The notes: generated by a model from the sequence alone, not told the origin. DNA of 64,000 nucleotides from SABY01 sp964523795 (GCA_964523795.1 CAZGAO010000010.1:1-64000); one strand, 5' to 3'. Shown: positions 1 to 8,079, counted from the first letter of the stretch. Translations and numbers: made by a program.

Positions 1-79
1 TTGTCCGTCATAATTTTAGTCCACCAGGCGCGTCCCGCCTGTGGCGGGAAGGTCGGGTGTTCGAATCACCCTACCCCGT
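1..79 (+). tRNA. Possible tRNA 3' half, 5' part outside the window
   Basis: Bases 55-71 form a perfect T arm: 5-bp stem GGGTG/CACCC around the seven-base loop TTCGAAT. It is followed by seven bases, TACCCCG, that could be the 3' acceptor strand. The partner strand would lie before base 1, so amino acid identity and anticodon cannot be read. Just upstream a palindrome (TCCCGCC, tgt, GGCGGGA; 33-49) sits where the variable arm would be. It may be a long variable arm or an inserted repeat. No CCA is encoded, as is common in this phylum. It could also be a tRNA-derived fragment. Confidence 0.35.
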
Positions 80-298
80 GTTGTTTTCATTCCATATTTA
101 CCCTACTCGATTTTATGCTTCCCCCTCAGAAGAAATACCGTGTTTACGGTATTTTTTTATTGGTGGATGAGAAATAGTTTTGTGCCATCAAATTTTTAGA
201 CTTGATCATAAAAACTGACACCTGAGAAAAATAGACCTGATGATATTTACAGATAAACAATTCACATTATTAATCAAATGTTAACTAAATTTTTTATT

Positions 299-1084
299 AT
301 GAAAAAGGAGTATTTTACCTTGTTATTTTTTTGCTTGATGGGATTACTAATTATCGAATCAACCTCTTGTAAGCGGGAAGGTTGCACAAACGCTAAAGCT
401 GCAAATTATGATTCAAAAGCGAAAACGGATGATGGTTCGTGTGTAGTGTATGGTTGTACAAACCCCAAAGGAATGAACTATGATTCTGATGCTACCGATG
501 ACGATGGTACATGTGTAATTCTCGGATGTACAAACCCCAAGGCGGAAAATTATGACCCTGATGCTACCGATGATATTGGCACATGTATTATTCGCGGATG
601 TACAAACCCCAATGCGGCAAACTATGACCCCGATGCTACCGACGACGATGGTTCGTGTATTATAAATGGATGTACCGACCCGGAAGCAACAAATTATAAC
701 CCTGAAGCTACGAATGATGACGGGAGTTGTGTGTATCCCAACCTGAAAGGTGAGGCTGTTTTTTGGACTGATGATGATTATGGAGTAGGATACATCAGCG
801 TTTATGTTAGCAATTCATTTGAGGGAAAAATCACAGGATTTTATTCATCGGGTGTGCCAGATTGTGGTGAAGAAGGGTGTGTAACAATTGAAAGAGATGC
901 GGGAACATATTCTTTTTATGCCACGGCTGAAGGCGGTTTCTGGGAGGGTTCAATTACTATTAGCAACGGGATTTGTTCTACCATGAAGTTGTGGGTTAAT
1001 AAAGATGGTGATCCGCTATTTTTGGGGATGGACTCAAATAATAATGCTTCTGAAATTAAAACTGTTGAAGCACTAAAAGAATAA
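299..1084 (+). CDS. Lipoprotein with five tandem 24-residue GCT...DDGSC repeats
   Basis: Secreted lipoprotein of about 261 residues. The ATG at 299 is preferred to the in-frame ATG at 278 because it gives a normal signal peptide (MKKEYF, hydrophobic run, lipobox STSC). After the signal come five repeats of 24 residues (bases 380-739), each starting GCTN or GCTD, with a central NYD or NYN and ending DDGSC or DDGTC. The paired cysteines and acidic turns suggest a small disulphide-linked, possibly calcium-binding module; that role is inference. The last 110 residues form a separate domain I do not recognise. The repeats are very similar at DNA level, so copy number may vary. A terminator follows at 1131. 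Confidence 0.85.
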   Translation: MKKEYFTLLFFCLMGLLIIESTSCKREGCTNAKAANYDSKAKTDDGSCVVYGCTNPKGMNYDSDATDDDGTCVILGCTNPKAENYDPDATDDIGTCIIRGCTNPNAANYDPDATDDDGSCIINGCTDPEATNYNPEATNDDGSCVYPNLKGEAVFWTDDDYGVGYISVYVSNSFEGKITGFYSSGVPDCGEEGCVTIERDAGTYSFYATAEGGFWEGSITISNGICSTMKLWVNKDGDPLFLGMDSNNNASEIKTVEALKE

Positions 1085-1130
1085 AACCAAACACTAATTT
1101 ATTTCAAGTTATAGGAAAACCGTAAACAAT

Positions 1131-1168
1131 AAAAGCCATCAACTTAAAAAATAATTGATGGCTTTTTT
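1131..1168. terminator. Hairpin terminator after the repeat lipoprotein
   Basis: AAAAGCCATCAA pairs with TTGATGGCTTTT across a 14-base loop and is followed by a T run. It separates the repeat lipoprotein from the next operon. Confidence 0.7.
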
Positions 1169-1267
1169 ATTGGGAATTAATCCTTTTAATCTTATCGAAT
1201 GATTAATTTTCTATTTCGTGGATATTATTTGTCATTATTTCAAATCAACACATAAAAAGAATTGAAA

Positions 1268-2218
1268 ATGAAAAACACATTGCTTAAAAAAACATTATTG
1301 CTTGTAATATTGTCTTTAGTACTTGGAAATGTCATTGCCCAGCAAAAAGATGTTATCCATTTAAAAAACGGTTCGGTTATTAAGGGAAAAATAATTGAAT
1401 TCATCCCTGACCAAAACATTAAAATTGAGACTGCCGATGGAAGCATTTTCGTGTTTAAATCGTCTGAATTGGTAAAAATGGAAAAAGAACCTGCCGAAAA
1501 CAAGGAAGCAGACAAATCAGATGTTCAACAAGAAGTAACAATCGAGCCTGAGAAAGACTCTTCAAATCAAAGCCAGGAAAGGAGATTACGAACGCTGCCA
1601 AAAGCCCGGAACAATACGGGCGAGCCAAATTCAAATCCCGGAAAACGCACATTGAGCAGGTACAACAGCACTCCGGATTATGAAAACATCGATATAAACG
1701 ATTACAATACAAAATCTGCCCTTGGTTTTGCAATTGGTGGTGGGGGGCTGATTGGCGCATTATATCGCAATTTTCCCAGCGATAATTTCGGATTAGAAAT
1801 TGGAGCCTTCTTTAGACCCGTATATTATCAAATCGAAACCTATTATTACGACTACTCTGGCTACTATGATTACAGCACGGAAAGTGCTCTGTCAGCATCG
1901 GCAATGTTTACCTTTAGCCCTTTGCTTTATTTAAATAAAAAAATAAACGGCAAAGGAAAAATCAAAAAAAATGGAATATCGTTGAAAGCCGGGATGTCAT
2001 TTTTCGGAGATATAAATGAGATTTTGGGGGCAGCAAGCTGGGTTCTTGATACATACAAACCTGAGAAAAGGAATAAGTACTTCTCGTTTGAACTTGGTGC
2101 AGGTGCGATGTATATGTATGACAAACCGTATGGTTTATCAAGTATGGGCTATTTGGGGAGCGAAAGCGATATTTCGCCATTAATCTATTGGAAAATAAAT
2201 TGGTTTTGGTCATTATAA
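1268..2218 (+). CDS. Exported protein with N-terminal SH3-like strand domain and probable outer-membrane beta-barrel
   Basis: 316 residues from the ATG at 1268; an in-frame TTG at 1262 is less likely. A signal peptide ends near NVIAQ. Residues about 25-75 hold a strand-rich segment (LKNGSVIKGKIIE ... FVFKSSELVKM) of a type common in exported Bacteroidetes proteins. A low-complexity linker follows, then from about residue 150 alternating aromatic/glycine strands ending in WFWSL, which suggests a small outer-membrane barrel. First gene of a tight group: the next start is 9 bases downstream. Function unknown; the barrel assignment is inference. Confidence 0.75.
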   Translation: MKNTLLKKTLLLVILSLVLGNVIAQQKDVIHLKNGSVIKGKIIEFIPDQNIKIETADGSIFVFKSSELVKMEKEPAENKEADKSDVQQEVTIEPEKDSSNQSQERRLRTLPKARNNTGEPNSNPGKRTLSRYNSTPDYENIDINDYNTKSALGFAIGGGGLIGALYRNFPSDNFGLEIGAFFRPVYYQIETYYYDYSGYYDYSTESALSASAMFTFSPLLYLNKKINGKGKIKKNGISLKAGMSFFGDINEILGAASWVLDTYKPEKRNKYFSFELGAGAMYMYDKPYGLSSMGYLGSESDISPLIYWKINWFWSL

Positions 2219-2227
2219 AACTATTCA

Positions 2228-3229
2228 ATGAAAATTAAAAATTTAGTTTTTGCCCTTATTGCCGGGATAGGAGTTTTTTCGGCATGTACAAAAATTGAGG
2301 CACCTGAACAAGTCAATACTAAATCCATCAGTTTTGTTTCGGCAAGCGAGGTAAAGTGTGTTGGTGAAGTTTTTGATGGCGAAGAATTACAATATTGTGG
2401 TTTTGTTTATTCCGCCCAACCCGCTCCGGAATTTGAAAGTGATGTAATTATACCTGCTCCCCCAACATCGCGCTTCGAGGCAACTTTAAATAATTGGGAT
2501 ATTGAAGGTAACGACCCGGTTTATATTCGTGCATTTGCAATGAACAGTGGTGGTATTACCTACGGACAAGAATTTCAATTCCCCAAAATTATTGATGATG
2601 AGGATTTTGAATCTTCCACCTGGACCTCAACATCTGACACCTATGAAGGGTATGAATATTCTTTTAAAACTGAAGGTGGGTATTACAAAATGACGTTTAA
2701 TTATCCAGGGCATTTTCAGTACGAACAAAAATTCCTGAACCTTTCATCCTCCTCAAATTATTTAATGGAAATTAATTTCAAACGAATTAGGGATGATCCA
2801 ACGTATAAGGATTGTCATTTGTATTTCGGATATGGGAAGTCAAGTAGTTCCGTATATTATTTGATTGTTGAACCCGGAGATGACTCTTATTATATTGGCT
2901 TTCAAAATCAAGATAATTGGGATTGGACAGAGATAAAAGACTGGACCAAAAACTATGGACTTAATGGAAGTGCAAATAATAAACTTCAGATACATAAAAT
3001 GGAGTCAACCTATTATTTTTATATAAACGGAAGCCGCGTTTATACCTGGAATACATCAACCATAATAACACCTATTATTCGTCTTGGAGTTTCAAATGGT
3101 GAAATTTGGGTAGATGATTATAGCATCCTGAAATTAACAGTTGGCGAAAATTTAAAATCGGCCGAAATCAAATCCACTACTACTCTTTTTACATCGGGTG
3201 AAGGGAAATCAATCAATAAACAAAACTAA
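2228..3229 (+). CDS. Lipoprotein with FnIII-like and concanavalin-like domains
   Basis: 333 residues. The signal peptide ends in a lipobox (FSAC, then TK). Residues about 30-120 resemble the fibronectin-III-like module common in Bacteroidetes surface proteins (CGFVYS ... YIRAFAMNSGGITYG). Residues about 130-300 are a strand-rich domain with a WDWTEIKDW segment and an INGSRVYTWN segment, like a laminin-G/concanavalin fold used for glycan binding. It lies 9 bases after the barrel-like gene and 11 bases before the next lipoprotein, so it is probably co-transcribed. A binding role at the cell surface is inference. Confidence 0.75.
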   Translation: MKIKNLVFALIAGIGVFSACTKIEAPEQVNTKSISFVSASEVKCVGEVFDGEELQYCGFVYSAQPAPEFESDVIIPAPPTSRFEATLNNWDIEGNDPVYIRAFAMNSGGITYGQEFQFPKIIDDEDFESSTWTSTSDTYEGYEYSFKTEGGYYKMTFNYPGHFQYEQKFLNLSSSSNYLMEINFKRIRDDPTYKDCHLYFGYGKSSSSVYYLIVEPGDDSYYIGFQNQDNWDWTEIKDWTKNYGLNGSANNKLQIHKMESTYYFYINGSRVYTWNTSTIITPIIRLGVSNGEIWVDDYSILKLTVGENLKSAEIKSTTTLFTSGEGKSINKQN

Positions 3230-3240
3230 ATTCAAACATC

Positions 3241-3945
3241 ATGAAAAAATACTTTCTATTTTTAGTAATTATCTCGCTTGTGTATTCATGCGCACAGCCC
3301 TACCAACTTACACACGAAGACTATGAAAGCGAAATAAAACGAGATGTTCCAATTGGAAGCTTGACCGCGTATATTTTTGAAGATAACAGGCCTGAAAAAG
3401 AACAGTTAAACAAAAGTTATGGTAATGCCTTTAAATCGTATTTCCCGATAGGTGATTATTCTCCAGAGCTGGATGTTTACTTCACTACAATAATCGAAGA
3501 TGAAATAAAAAAATCAAACCTCTTCGAAATCAAAGATGAGGATAGCGAATACCAATTGCTTGGTACATTTAATTCGTTAAAACTCGAAAATAAAGCCAAT
3601 GGTTTGTTTATTGCCGGATATGCATCTTTTGTAGCATGGACTGCATTACAAGTAGTTGCACTTGCTTCGGGAGGAATTGTAGGCTTAATTCCGACCTTGG
3701 TTCTTGGCGGAGGTGGTTCTGTAATGATGTTAAGTAGTAAGGTTAATTCCCATTCTTATATTGAATTTGAATATGTGCTTTCTAAAAACAATACTGAAAT
3801 ACTCTCGAATACTATTAAGGTAAATATCGATGACAGGTTTGGGGTATCGAAGGCCAAGCCGGAAAACCTGGTAGTATTTTTTGATGAAGCTGTTACTATT
3901 GCTATCAGAGATATGATTAAACAAATAAACGATGAAATTGAATAG
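3241..3945 (+). CDS. Lipoprotein with central hydrophobic segment, unknown function
   Basis: 234 residues. The signal peptide ends in YSC and then AQP, a lipobox. The N-terminal half contains the phrase IFEDNRPEKEQ and a DEIKKSNLFEI segment similar to periplasmic lipoproteins that sit at the membrane. Residues about 120-165 form a glycine-rich hydrophobic hairpin (ASGGIVGLIPTLVLGGGG) that could insert into a membrane. The C-terminal half is strand-rich. Its end overlaps the start of the WG-repeat gene by 14 bases, which points to translational coupling. I do not recognise the family. Confidence 0.7.
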   Translation: MKKYFLFLVIISLVYSCAQPYQLTHEDYESEIKRDVPIGSLTAYIFEDNRPEKEQLNKSYGNAFKSYFPIGDYSPELDVYFTTIIEDEIKKSNLFEIKDEDSEYQLLGTFNSLKLENKANGLFIAGYASFVAWTALQVVALASGGIVGLIPTLVLGGGGSVMMLSSKVNSHSYIEFEYVLSKNNTEILSNTIKVNIDDRFGVSKAKPENLVVFFDEAVTIAIRDMIKQINDEIE

Positions 3946-5074
3946 AAAGATTTTTCTTTTTGCAGGCTTAATTGCAGTATTTGCTTTCTTTTCCTGTGAA
4001 AAAGAAATTCAGGAGGAAGGCTACTACGATTGGTTTTTCCTTGCCGAGAAACCGCAATTATATTCGGCAAAAGTTAATGATGAATATGGTTTTATAAATA
4101 AGTCGGGAGTGATGATTATCCAAGCTCAATTTAAAGATTGTCAGTATTACCTTGTCAATAATATTGCATGGGCCAGGAATGATGATGAAAAAGAAGGCTA
4201 TATTGATGGTGAGGGCAACTGGATTATCCAACCAACTTTTAATTCTGCTTACAATTTCCAGGGCGATTATGCCCGTGTTGTTCTCAATAATGGTAACAGA
4301 GCCATTATCAACAAGTCGGGCGGCATTGTATTTACTTTACCGGAAGGATGGTATGGTTATGGGTTTGTTGAAGGGATGATAAGGTTCAGAAACAATGACA
4401 GGAAATATGGTTTTTACAATTCAAAAGGAGAAATAGTTATCGAAGGAAAATACGATTACTTGTATGATTTTACTGAAGGACTGGCAAATTTTGAGGTGGA
4501 TGGTGAATATGGCTTTATTAATAAAAATGACCAGATTGTGATATTTCCTGATTATGATAATGCCCATTTTTTTCATGAAGGATTAGCCGGCGTTGAAAAA
4601 GATAACAAATGGGGATTTATTAACAATGAAGGTGAAACAAAAATTGATTTTAAATACGATTGGGCAGGAGCTTTTTTCGAAGGAGTAAGCTGGGTGGAAC
4701 TAAACGATAAAATGTATATTATAAATAAAGCAGGTGAAACAAGAAATGTAAATGAAGATATAGATTCATGGAAGTCATTCTCGGAGGATATGGCAGCTTT
4801 TAAATCAAATAATAATGAATGGGGATTTGTAAACAAAGAAGGTAAAACAATTATTCCTCCCCAATACGCGAATGCTGCCTATTTTTATGGTGGAATTGCC
4901 TATGTTGAATTTGAGGATGGCTCAGAAGCTTACATCGATAAAACCGGAAATATTATTTGGAAAGGTAGTGTTACAAAAAGTAAATCGATATTATCCAAAT
5001 CAAAACACCTCCCCTCCATTAATAATGAATACCCGGAACATGAGGCTGAATTAATGGAAAGATTAAAACTATAA
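3932..5074 (+). CDS. WG-repeat lipoprotein
   Basis: 380 residues. The signal peptide has the lipobox FFSC followed by EKE. The body is a run of WG/YG repeats of about 35-50 residues, each with a core like YGFINKSG or WGFINNEG followed by a segment such as IIPPQYANA. I count at least seven units. WG-repeat domains form repeat folds and are common in Bacteroidetes surface and cytoplasmic proteins, with no general enzymatic activity known. The start overlaps the previous gene by 14 bases, making it the last intact member of the four-gene envelope group. A binding or scaffold role is inference. Confidence 0.85.
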   Translation: MKLNRKIFLFAGLIAVFAFFSCEKEIQEEGYYDWFFLAEKPQLYSAKVNDEYGFINKSGVMIIQAQFKDCQYYLVNNIAWARNDDEKEGYIDGEGNWIIQPTFNSAYNFQGDYARVVLNNGNRAIINKSGGIVFTLPEGWYGYGFVEGMIRFRNNDRKYGFYNSKGEIVIEGKYDYLYDFTEGLANFEVDGEYGFINKNDQIVIFPDYDNAHFFHEGLAGVEKDNKWGFINNEGETKIDFKYDWAGAFFEGVSWVELNDKMYIINKAGETRNVNEDIDSWKSFSEDMAAFKSNNNEWGFVNKEGKTIIPPQYANAAYFYGGIAYVEFEDGSEAYIDKTGNIIWKGSVTKSKSILSKSKHLPSINNEYPEHEAELMERLKL

Positions 5075-5078
5075 AATT

Positions 5079-5235
5079 ATGAAACAAAAATCGAATAAAC
5101 TATTGTTTTGAGAATTTGGAAGATGGTCGATATATGATAAATATTAAATGTTGGTATTATGGTCAAAAGGTCATTGATAAAGCTTTATTTGTTAATCTTG
5201 AAGGTGGTATGACATATAATATAAACATACTTTGA
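5079..5235 (+). pseudogene. Decayed remnant of a further gene in the lipoprotein group
   Basis: Four bases after the WG-repeat stop an ATG opens ten codons (MKQKSNKLLF) and a stop. One frame over, from about 5098 to the TGA at 5233, a coding-like stretch continues (ENLEDGRYMINIK ... GMTYNINIL) with the alternating pattern of a strand-rich secreted protein C-terminus. The simplest reading is a fifth gene reduced by deletion and frameshift to its two ends. It is short, so chance cannot be excluded. Confidence 0.4.
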
Positions 5236-5362
5236 CATTAATCTTAATTATTTAGGGTCGGCTGATAAATTCGTAACGACTTGTTATTTAATCCATTATA
5301 AAAATAATATTGTGTTTAAATGCAAGGTTTTTGTATGATTTTCAGAAAACCTTGCGTTTAAT

Positions 5363-5513
5363 ATTACGGTGCGTTGCACCTTTGTCCCAATAGCCGGATA
5401 AAATTCTACAAAGATTACCGGTGCTCTGCACCTGGAAGACAAGCCACAGCGTGGCGATAATCTTTGTAGGTACATCTGCTATAATTGAAACAGGAGGTGC
5501 AACGCACCGAAAT
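5363..5513. repeat. Nested inverted-repeat element of about 150 bp
   Basis: Outer arms CGGTGCGTTGCACCT (5367-5381) and its exact complement (5495-5509) enclose inner arms CTACAAAGATTA (5406-5417) and TAATCTTTGTAG (5458-5469). Inside these lie two small hairpins (GGTGC/GCACC and CCAC/GTGG). The nested symmetry is that of a palindromic interspersed element or a MITE-like unit. It lies in non-coding DNA. Only one copy is in the window, so dispersal is inferred. Confidence 0.7.
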
Positions 5514-5554
5514 ATAAAACTAACAATATGGTTTTGAGTTTTTCAGCAAACCCT

Positions 5555-5718
5555 ATTTAGTGCTTGTCATTAAAGTAACAGTTAGAAAAATATACGATTT
5601 TAGATTTGCGATTTTAGATTTTAGATGTATGTGATATTCAGCACAATCTAAAATCTCCGATCGTTAATCTTCAATCTTAAATCAAAAAGCATCGACTTTA
5701 TGGACAGACACTATTTAA
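5555..5718. repeat. Palindromic dispersed element, copy 1
   Basis: AT-rich element with imperfect terminal inverted repeats: TTTAGTGCTTGTCATTAAAG at the left and, read on the other strand, AATAGTGTCTGTCCATAAAG at the right. Internally it alternates GATTTTAGATTT-like and AATCTAAAATC-like tracts. The inner segment ATATTCAGCACAATCTAAAA recurs in copy 2 at 47150-47175. The right end (5685-5713) matches 54884-54912 of copy 3 at 28 of 29 positions. No coding capacity. Confidence 0.7.
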
Positions 5719-5781
5719 TGAAGGTTCTACAAAAATGAAAAACCCTTTACTAATTGTGTTCCTATTTGAAGGGGCTTTTTT

Positions 5782-5894
5782 TTACACCACCCCTTCCTCA
5801 ATAGCTTTCATCACAGCCTGAACGCCACAATTAACATGGAGTTTCCGGTAGATATTTTTTACGTGGGTGTCGACGGTGCTGTAGGAAATAATCA
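5782..5894 (-). pseudogene. Truncated copy of the 3' end of the NarL-type regulator gene
   Basis: Bases 5786-5894 are identical over 109 bp to 7457-7565, the last 36 codons of the regulator gene at 7453-8079. This copy keeps the C-terminal half of the helix-turn-helix, then reads GTG TAA where the intact gene reads GTT TAG. Similarity stops abruptly at 5895. There is no start codon or receiver domain, so it should not encode a functional regulator. It and the intact gene bracket the two lipoprotein genes at 6083-7286. Confidence 0.9.
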
Positions 5895-5931
5895 GTTCGT
5901 TGTTTGCAGGATTAAGTGTACACATAAAATT

Positions 5932-5962
5932 AAAAAGCCACTTTCTAAGAAGGTGGCTTTTT
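5932..5962. terminator. Bidirectional hairpin terminator
   Basis: AAAAAGCCAC pairs with GTGGCTTTTT around a short loop, with A and T runs on both sides. It sits downstream of the minus-strand lipoprotein genes and could end their transcript. Confidence 0.7.
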
Positions 5963-6082
5963 ACTCACAGAAATAATATTTTTCCATTCTTGAGCAAGTA
6001 GAATTACCGGAAGTTGTATATTGAAAACAAGAAACAACTCACTAACATTATTTGTCCCGAAAAGTTATTTTAAAACAAAACA

Positions 6083-6445
6083 TCAATTATTACAATCACA
6101 ATCACTTCCTACTTTGGCCCTAAGTTCTTCAAGTTGCTTTTTCATTTGTTCGAAACTCATAGATGAGGATTTTTTCTTGCCAAACCAATCGTTAACTAAT
6201 CCAGTTGCCGCATCTCCACAATCCGTTCCATTGCACCAATACCTTTTCCCTTGCCATTCATAATAACATTGGTCAGTTTTGCAACAAGCTTTAAATGTAA
6301 AGCCTTCCATTGTTTCGGTTTCGCAATGATAAGCATCACCAACACTAGCATCATCATCCTTGTCTTTTTTACACGCACTTAATGTAATAGAGACTAATCC
6401 GACTAAAATAATACTGTAAATTATTACTCTTAAAGATTTATACAT
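6083..6445 (-). CDS. Small cysteine-rich lipoprotein, unknown function
   Basis: 120 residues. The signal peptide ends in the lipobox LSAC followed by KKDKDDD, a charged linker that fits surface export. The mature part has nine further cysteines, mostly between residues 40 and 76 (YHCETET, KACCKTDQC, YWCNGTDC) plus CDC near the end, which suggests several disulphides or metal binding. A short charged helix (SFEQMKKQLEELRAKV) precedes the C-terminus. It lies within the segment bracketed by the 109-bp direct repeat and follows another lipoprotein gene 64 bases upstream. I do not recognise a family. Confidence 0.7.
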   Translation of the reverse strand: MYKSLRVIIYSIILVGLVSITLSACKKDKDDDASVGDAYHCETETMEGFTFKACCKTDQCYYEWQGKRYWCNGTDCGDAATGLVNDWFGKKKSSSMSFEQMKKQLEELRAKVGSDCDCNN

Positions 6446-6509
6446 TTTTTTGGGTTTAGTTATTTATAAAATAAATTAATAACAAAAGAAATCTATTGCA
6501 TGTAAATAA

Positions 6510-7286
6510 TTAATTTTCTTCTTTTAATCCGAACCATCCTCCACTTCCACTATTTGTACAAATATTTGAAATGGAGCCTGAATATGTTCCTTCCACTCTG
6601 TTTGGGCTTACAAACTTTCCTAATACATTTCCATTCCATGATGTTAGATAAACACTATGGGAATAGTGTGTACTAAATTCAAAATTATCATCAATTGTAA
6701 TCTCCGCCTTTTCAAAACTCACAGCACTATTTTGACCAAAACAACTTCCAGGTGTCGGTATTCTCGTTTTAAAATTTCTAATTTTTAAGTCGCTTGTAAC
6801 ATCAAAATAAAATTTATCATTTACTACCCAATGTCCAATAAGTTGGGTTTTACTTGTAAGTGGAGTCAACTCAGTTGCAAAAGTGGAATTATATGTGCTG
6901 CTAAGATAATTACCATATATGTCTTTAATTAAAGGATTGATTTTAATATCATAATTCTCATCATAATCAAGTCCTTGATGAGTAAATATTATTGTATTTT
7001 CTTCAATCTTTAGCGAACAATTTATTTGACCGTTTTGACAGTTCAGTTCAAAAATGGAATTATCAACTGAACTTTCATCAATGTCTTCTGAAAATGAAAC
7101 CCGAATTTCTTGTGAAATTGAGACATTATTGTCACCATCTATTGGGATGATGCTAATTATTTCAAGAGGAATTTGTTTTTTTATTTCAGGAGATTCATTA
7201 TCGTTCTTATTGCATGATTCAAAAACAAGAAATAAAGCCGCGAAAATATTAATTGTTAATATAAAGTTTATGTATTTCTTTCTCAT
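6510..7286 (-). CDS. Lipoprotein with bacterial Ig-like (Big_5/SbsA) domain
   Basis: 258 residues with a lipobox (FESC, then NKNDN). Residues about 40-145 match the Ig-like pattern of SbsA/Big_5 modules: PIDGDNNVSISQEIRVSFSE, then a later YDENYDIKI and STFATE ending. The C-terminal 110 residues form a strand-rich domain around a GHWVVNDKFYFDV segment, like lipocalin-type META/DUF domains in Bacteroidetes lipoproteins; that comparison is tentative. Base composition is more AT-rich than the regulator next to it. Same strand as, and downstream of, the regulator gene. Confidence 0.7.
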   Translation of the reverse strand: MRKKYINFILTINIFAALFLVFESCNKNDNESPEIKKQIPLEIISIIPIDGDNNVSISQEIRVSFSEDIDESSVDNSIFELNCQNGQINCSLKIEENTIIFTHQGLDYDENYDIKINPLIKDIYGNYLSSTYNSTFATELTPLTSKTQLIGHWVVNDKFYFDVTSDLKIRNFKTRIPTPGSCFGQNSAVSFEKAEITIDDNFEFSTHYSHSVYLTSWNGNVLGKFVSPNRVEGTYSGSISNICTNSGSGGWFGLKEEN

Positions 7287-7452
7287 AATTAATTATGTTT
7301 TATATTTTTTGAGGCAAAATTAGCCCTGTTATGTAAAACATACAATCCCGTAAAAACGGGATTTTATATTCAGGAAAAAATGCAGATGCTTGCGGGTTGG
7401 TTTTATTTGTCAGTTCGCGCTTTTAAAAGAGGATCAAAAATTAATGCGAAAC

Positions 7453-8079
7453 CTAAACCACCCCTTCCTCAATAGCTTTCATCACAGCCTGAACGCCACA
7501 ATTAACATGGAGTTTCCGGTAGATATTTTTTACGTGGGTGTCGACGGTGCTGTAGGAAATAATCATTTTGTCGGCAATTTGTTTTTTGGGTAGCCCCAGT
7601 TTCATTTGCTTCAACACTTCTTTTTCGCGCTTTGTGAGTTTAGTTTTTGCAAAAGGCTTTTTACGGAAGTGCTTTAGTACTTTCTGCGCAACAGTAGGCG
7701 TGAAGAAACTGCCACCGTCCATAATTTCCTGTATGGCATTTTCCAAACGGCCTTCTACCTCTCCTTTGAGCAGGTAGCCACAGGCCCCTTTTTTTAATGC
7801 TTCGAATACTCTTTTGTCGTCGTCAAATACAGTAATCATGGAGATTTTTATTTCCGGGACAATTTTGAATATTTCACTTATTCCGCTCACACCGTCCATT
7901 CCGGGCAGTCCGATGTCGAGAATGCAAAGATCCATTTCGCTATGGTACTGCAAAAAATCCAGTCCTTCTTCCACCGAGCCGAAATTTCCTATCACCCTGA
8001 TGTCTTCGATTCTGTTAAGGGTTTCAAGCATTTCCTGCCTGTAAATGGCGTTGTCTTCGATGATGATTGTTCGTGTCAT
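7453..8079 (-). CDS. NarL/FixJ-type response regulator (REC + LuxR HTH)
   Basis: 208 residues. Residues 1-120 are a receiver domain with acidic pocket E8/D9, phospho-acceptor D55 in LDIGLPGMDG and a conserved lysine in GYLLKG. Residues about 145-205 are a LuxR-type helix-turn-helix (LTKREKEVLKQM ... ISYSTVDTHVKNIYRKL). The start overlaps the stop of the sensor kinase gene by 4 bases (ATGA), so the two are translationally coupled and form a cognate pair. The last 36 codons recur as an exact copy at 5786-5894. Target genes unknown. Confidence 0.93.
   Translation of the reverse strand: MTRTIIIEDNAIYRQEMLETLNRIEDIRVIGNFGSVEEGLDFLQYHSEMDLCILDIGLPGMDGVSGISEIFKIVPEIKISMITVFDDDKRVFEALKKGACGYLLKGEVEGRLENAIQEIMDGGSFFTPTVAQKVLKHFRKKPFAKTKLTKREKEVLKQMKLGLPKKQIADKMIISYSTVDTHVKNIYRKLHVNCGVQAVMKAIEEGVV

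Noticed and set aside
380..739. Regular direct repeats, considered as a CRISPR array
   Set aside because: The 72-bp period is in frame and encodes a protein repeat; there are no variable spacers and no cas genes in the window.
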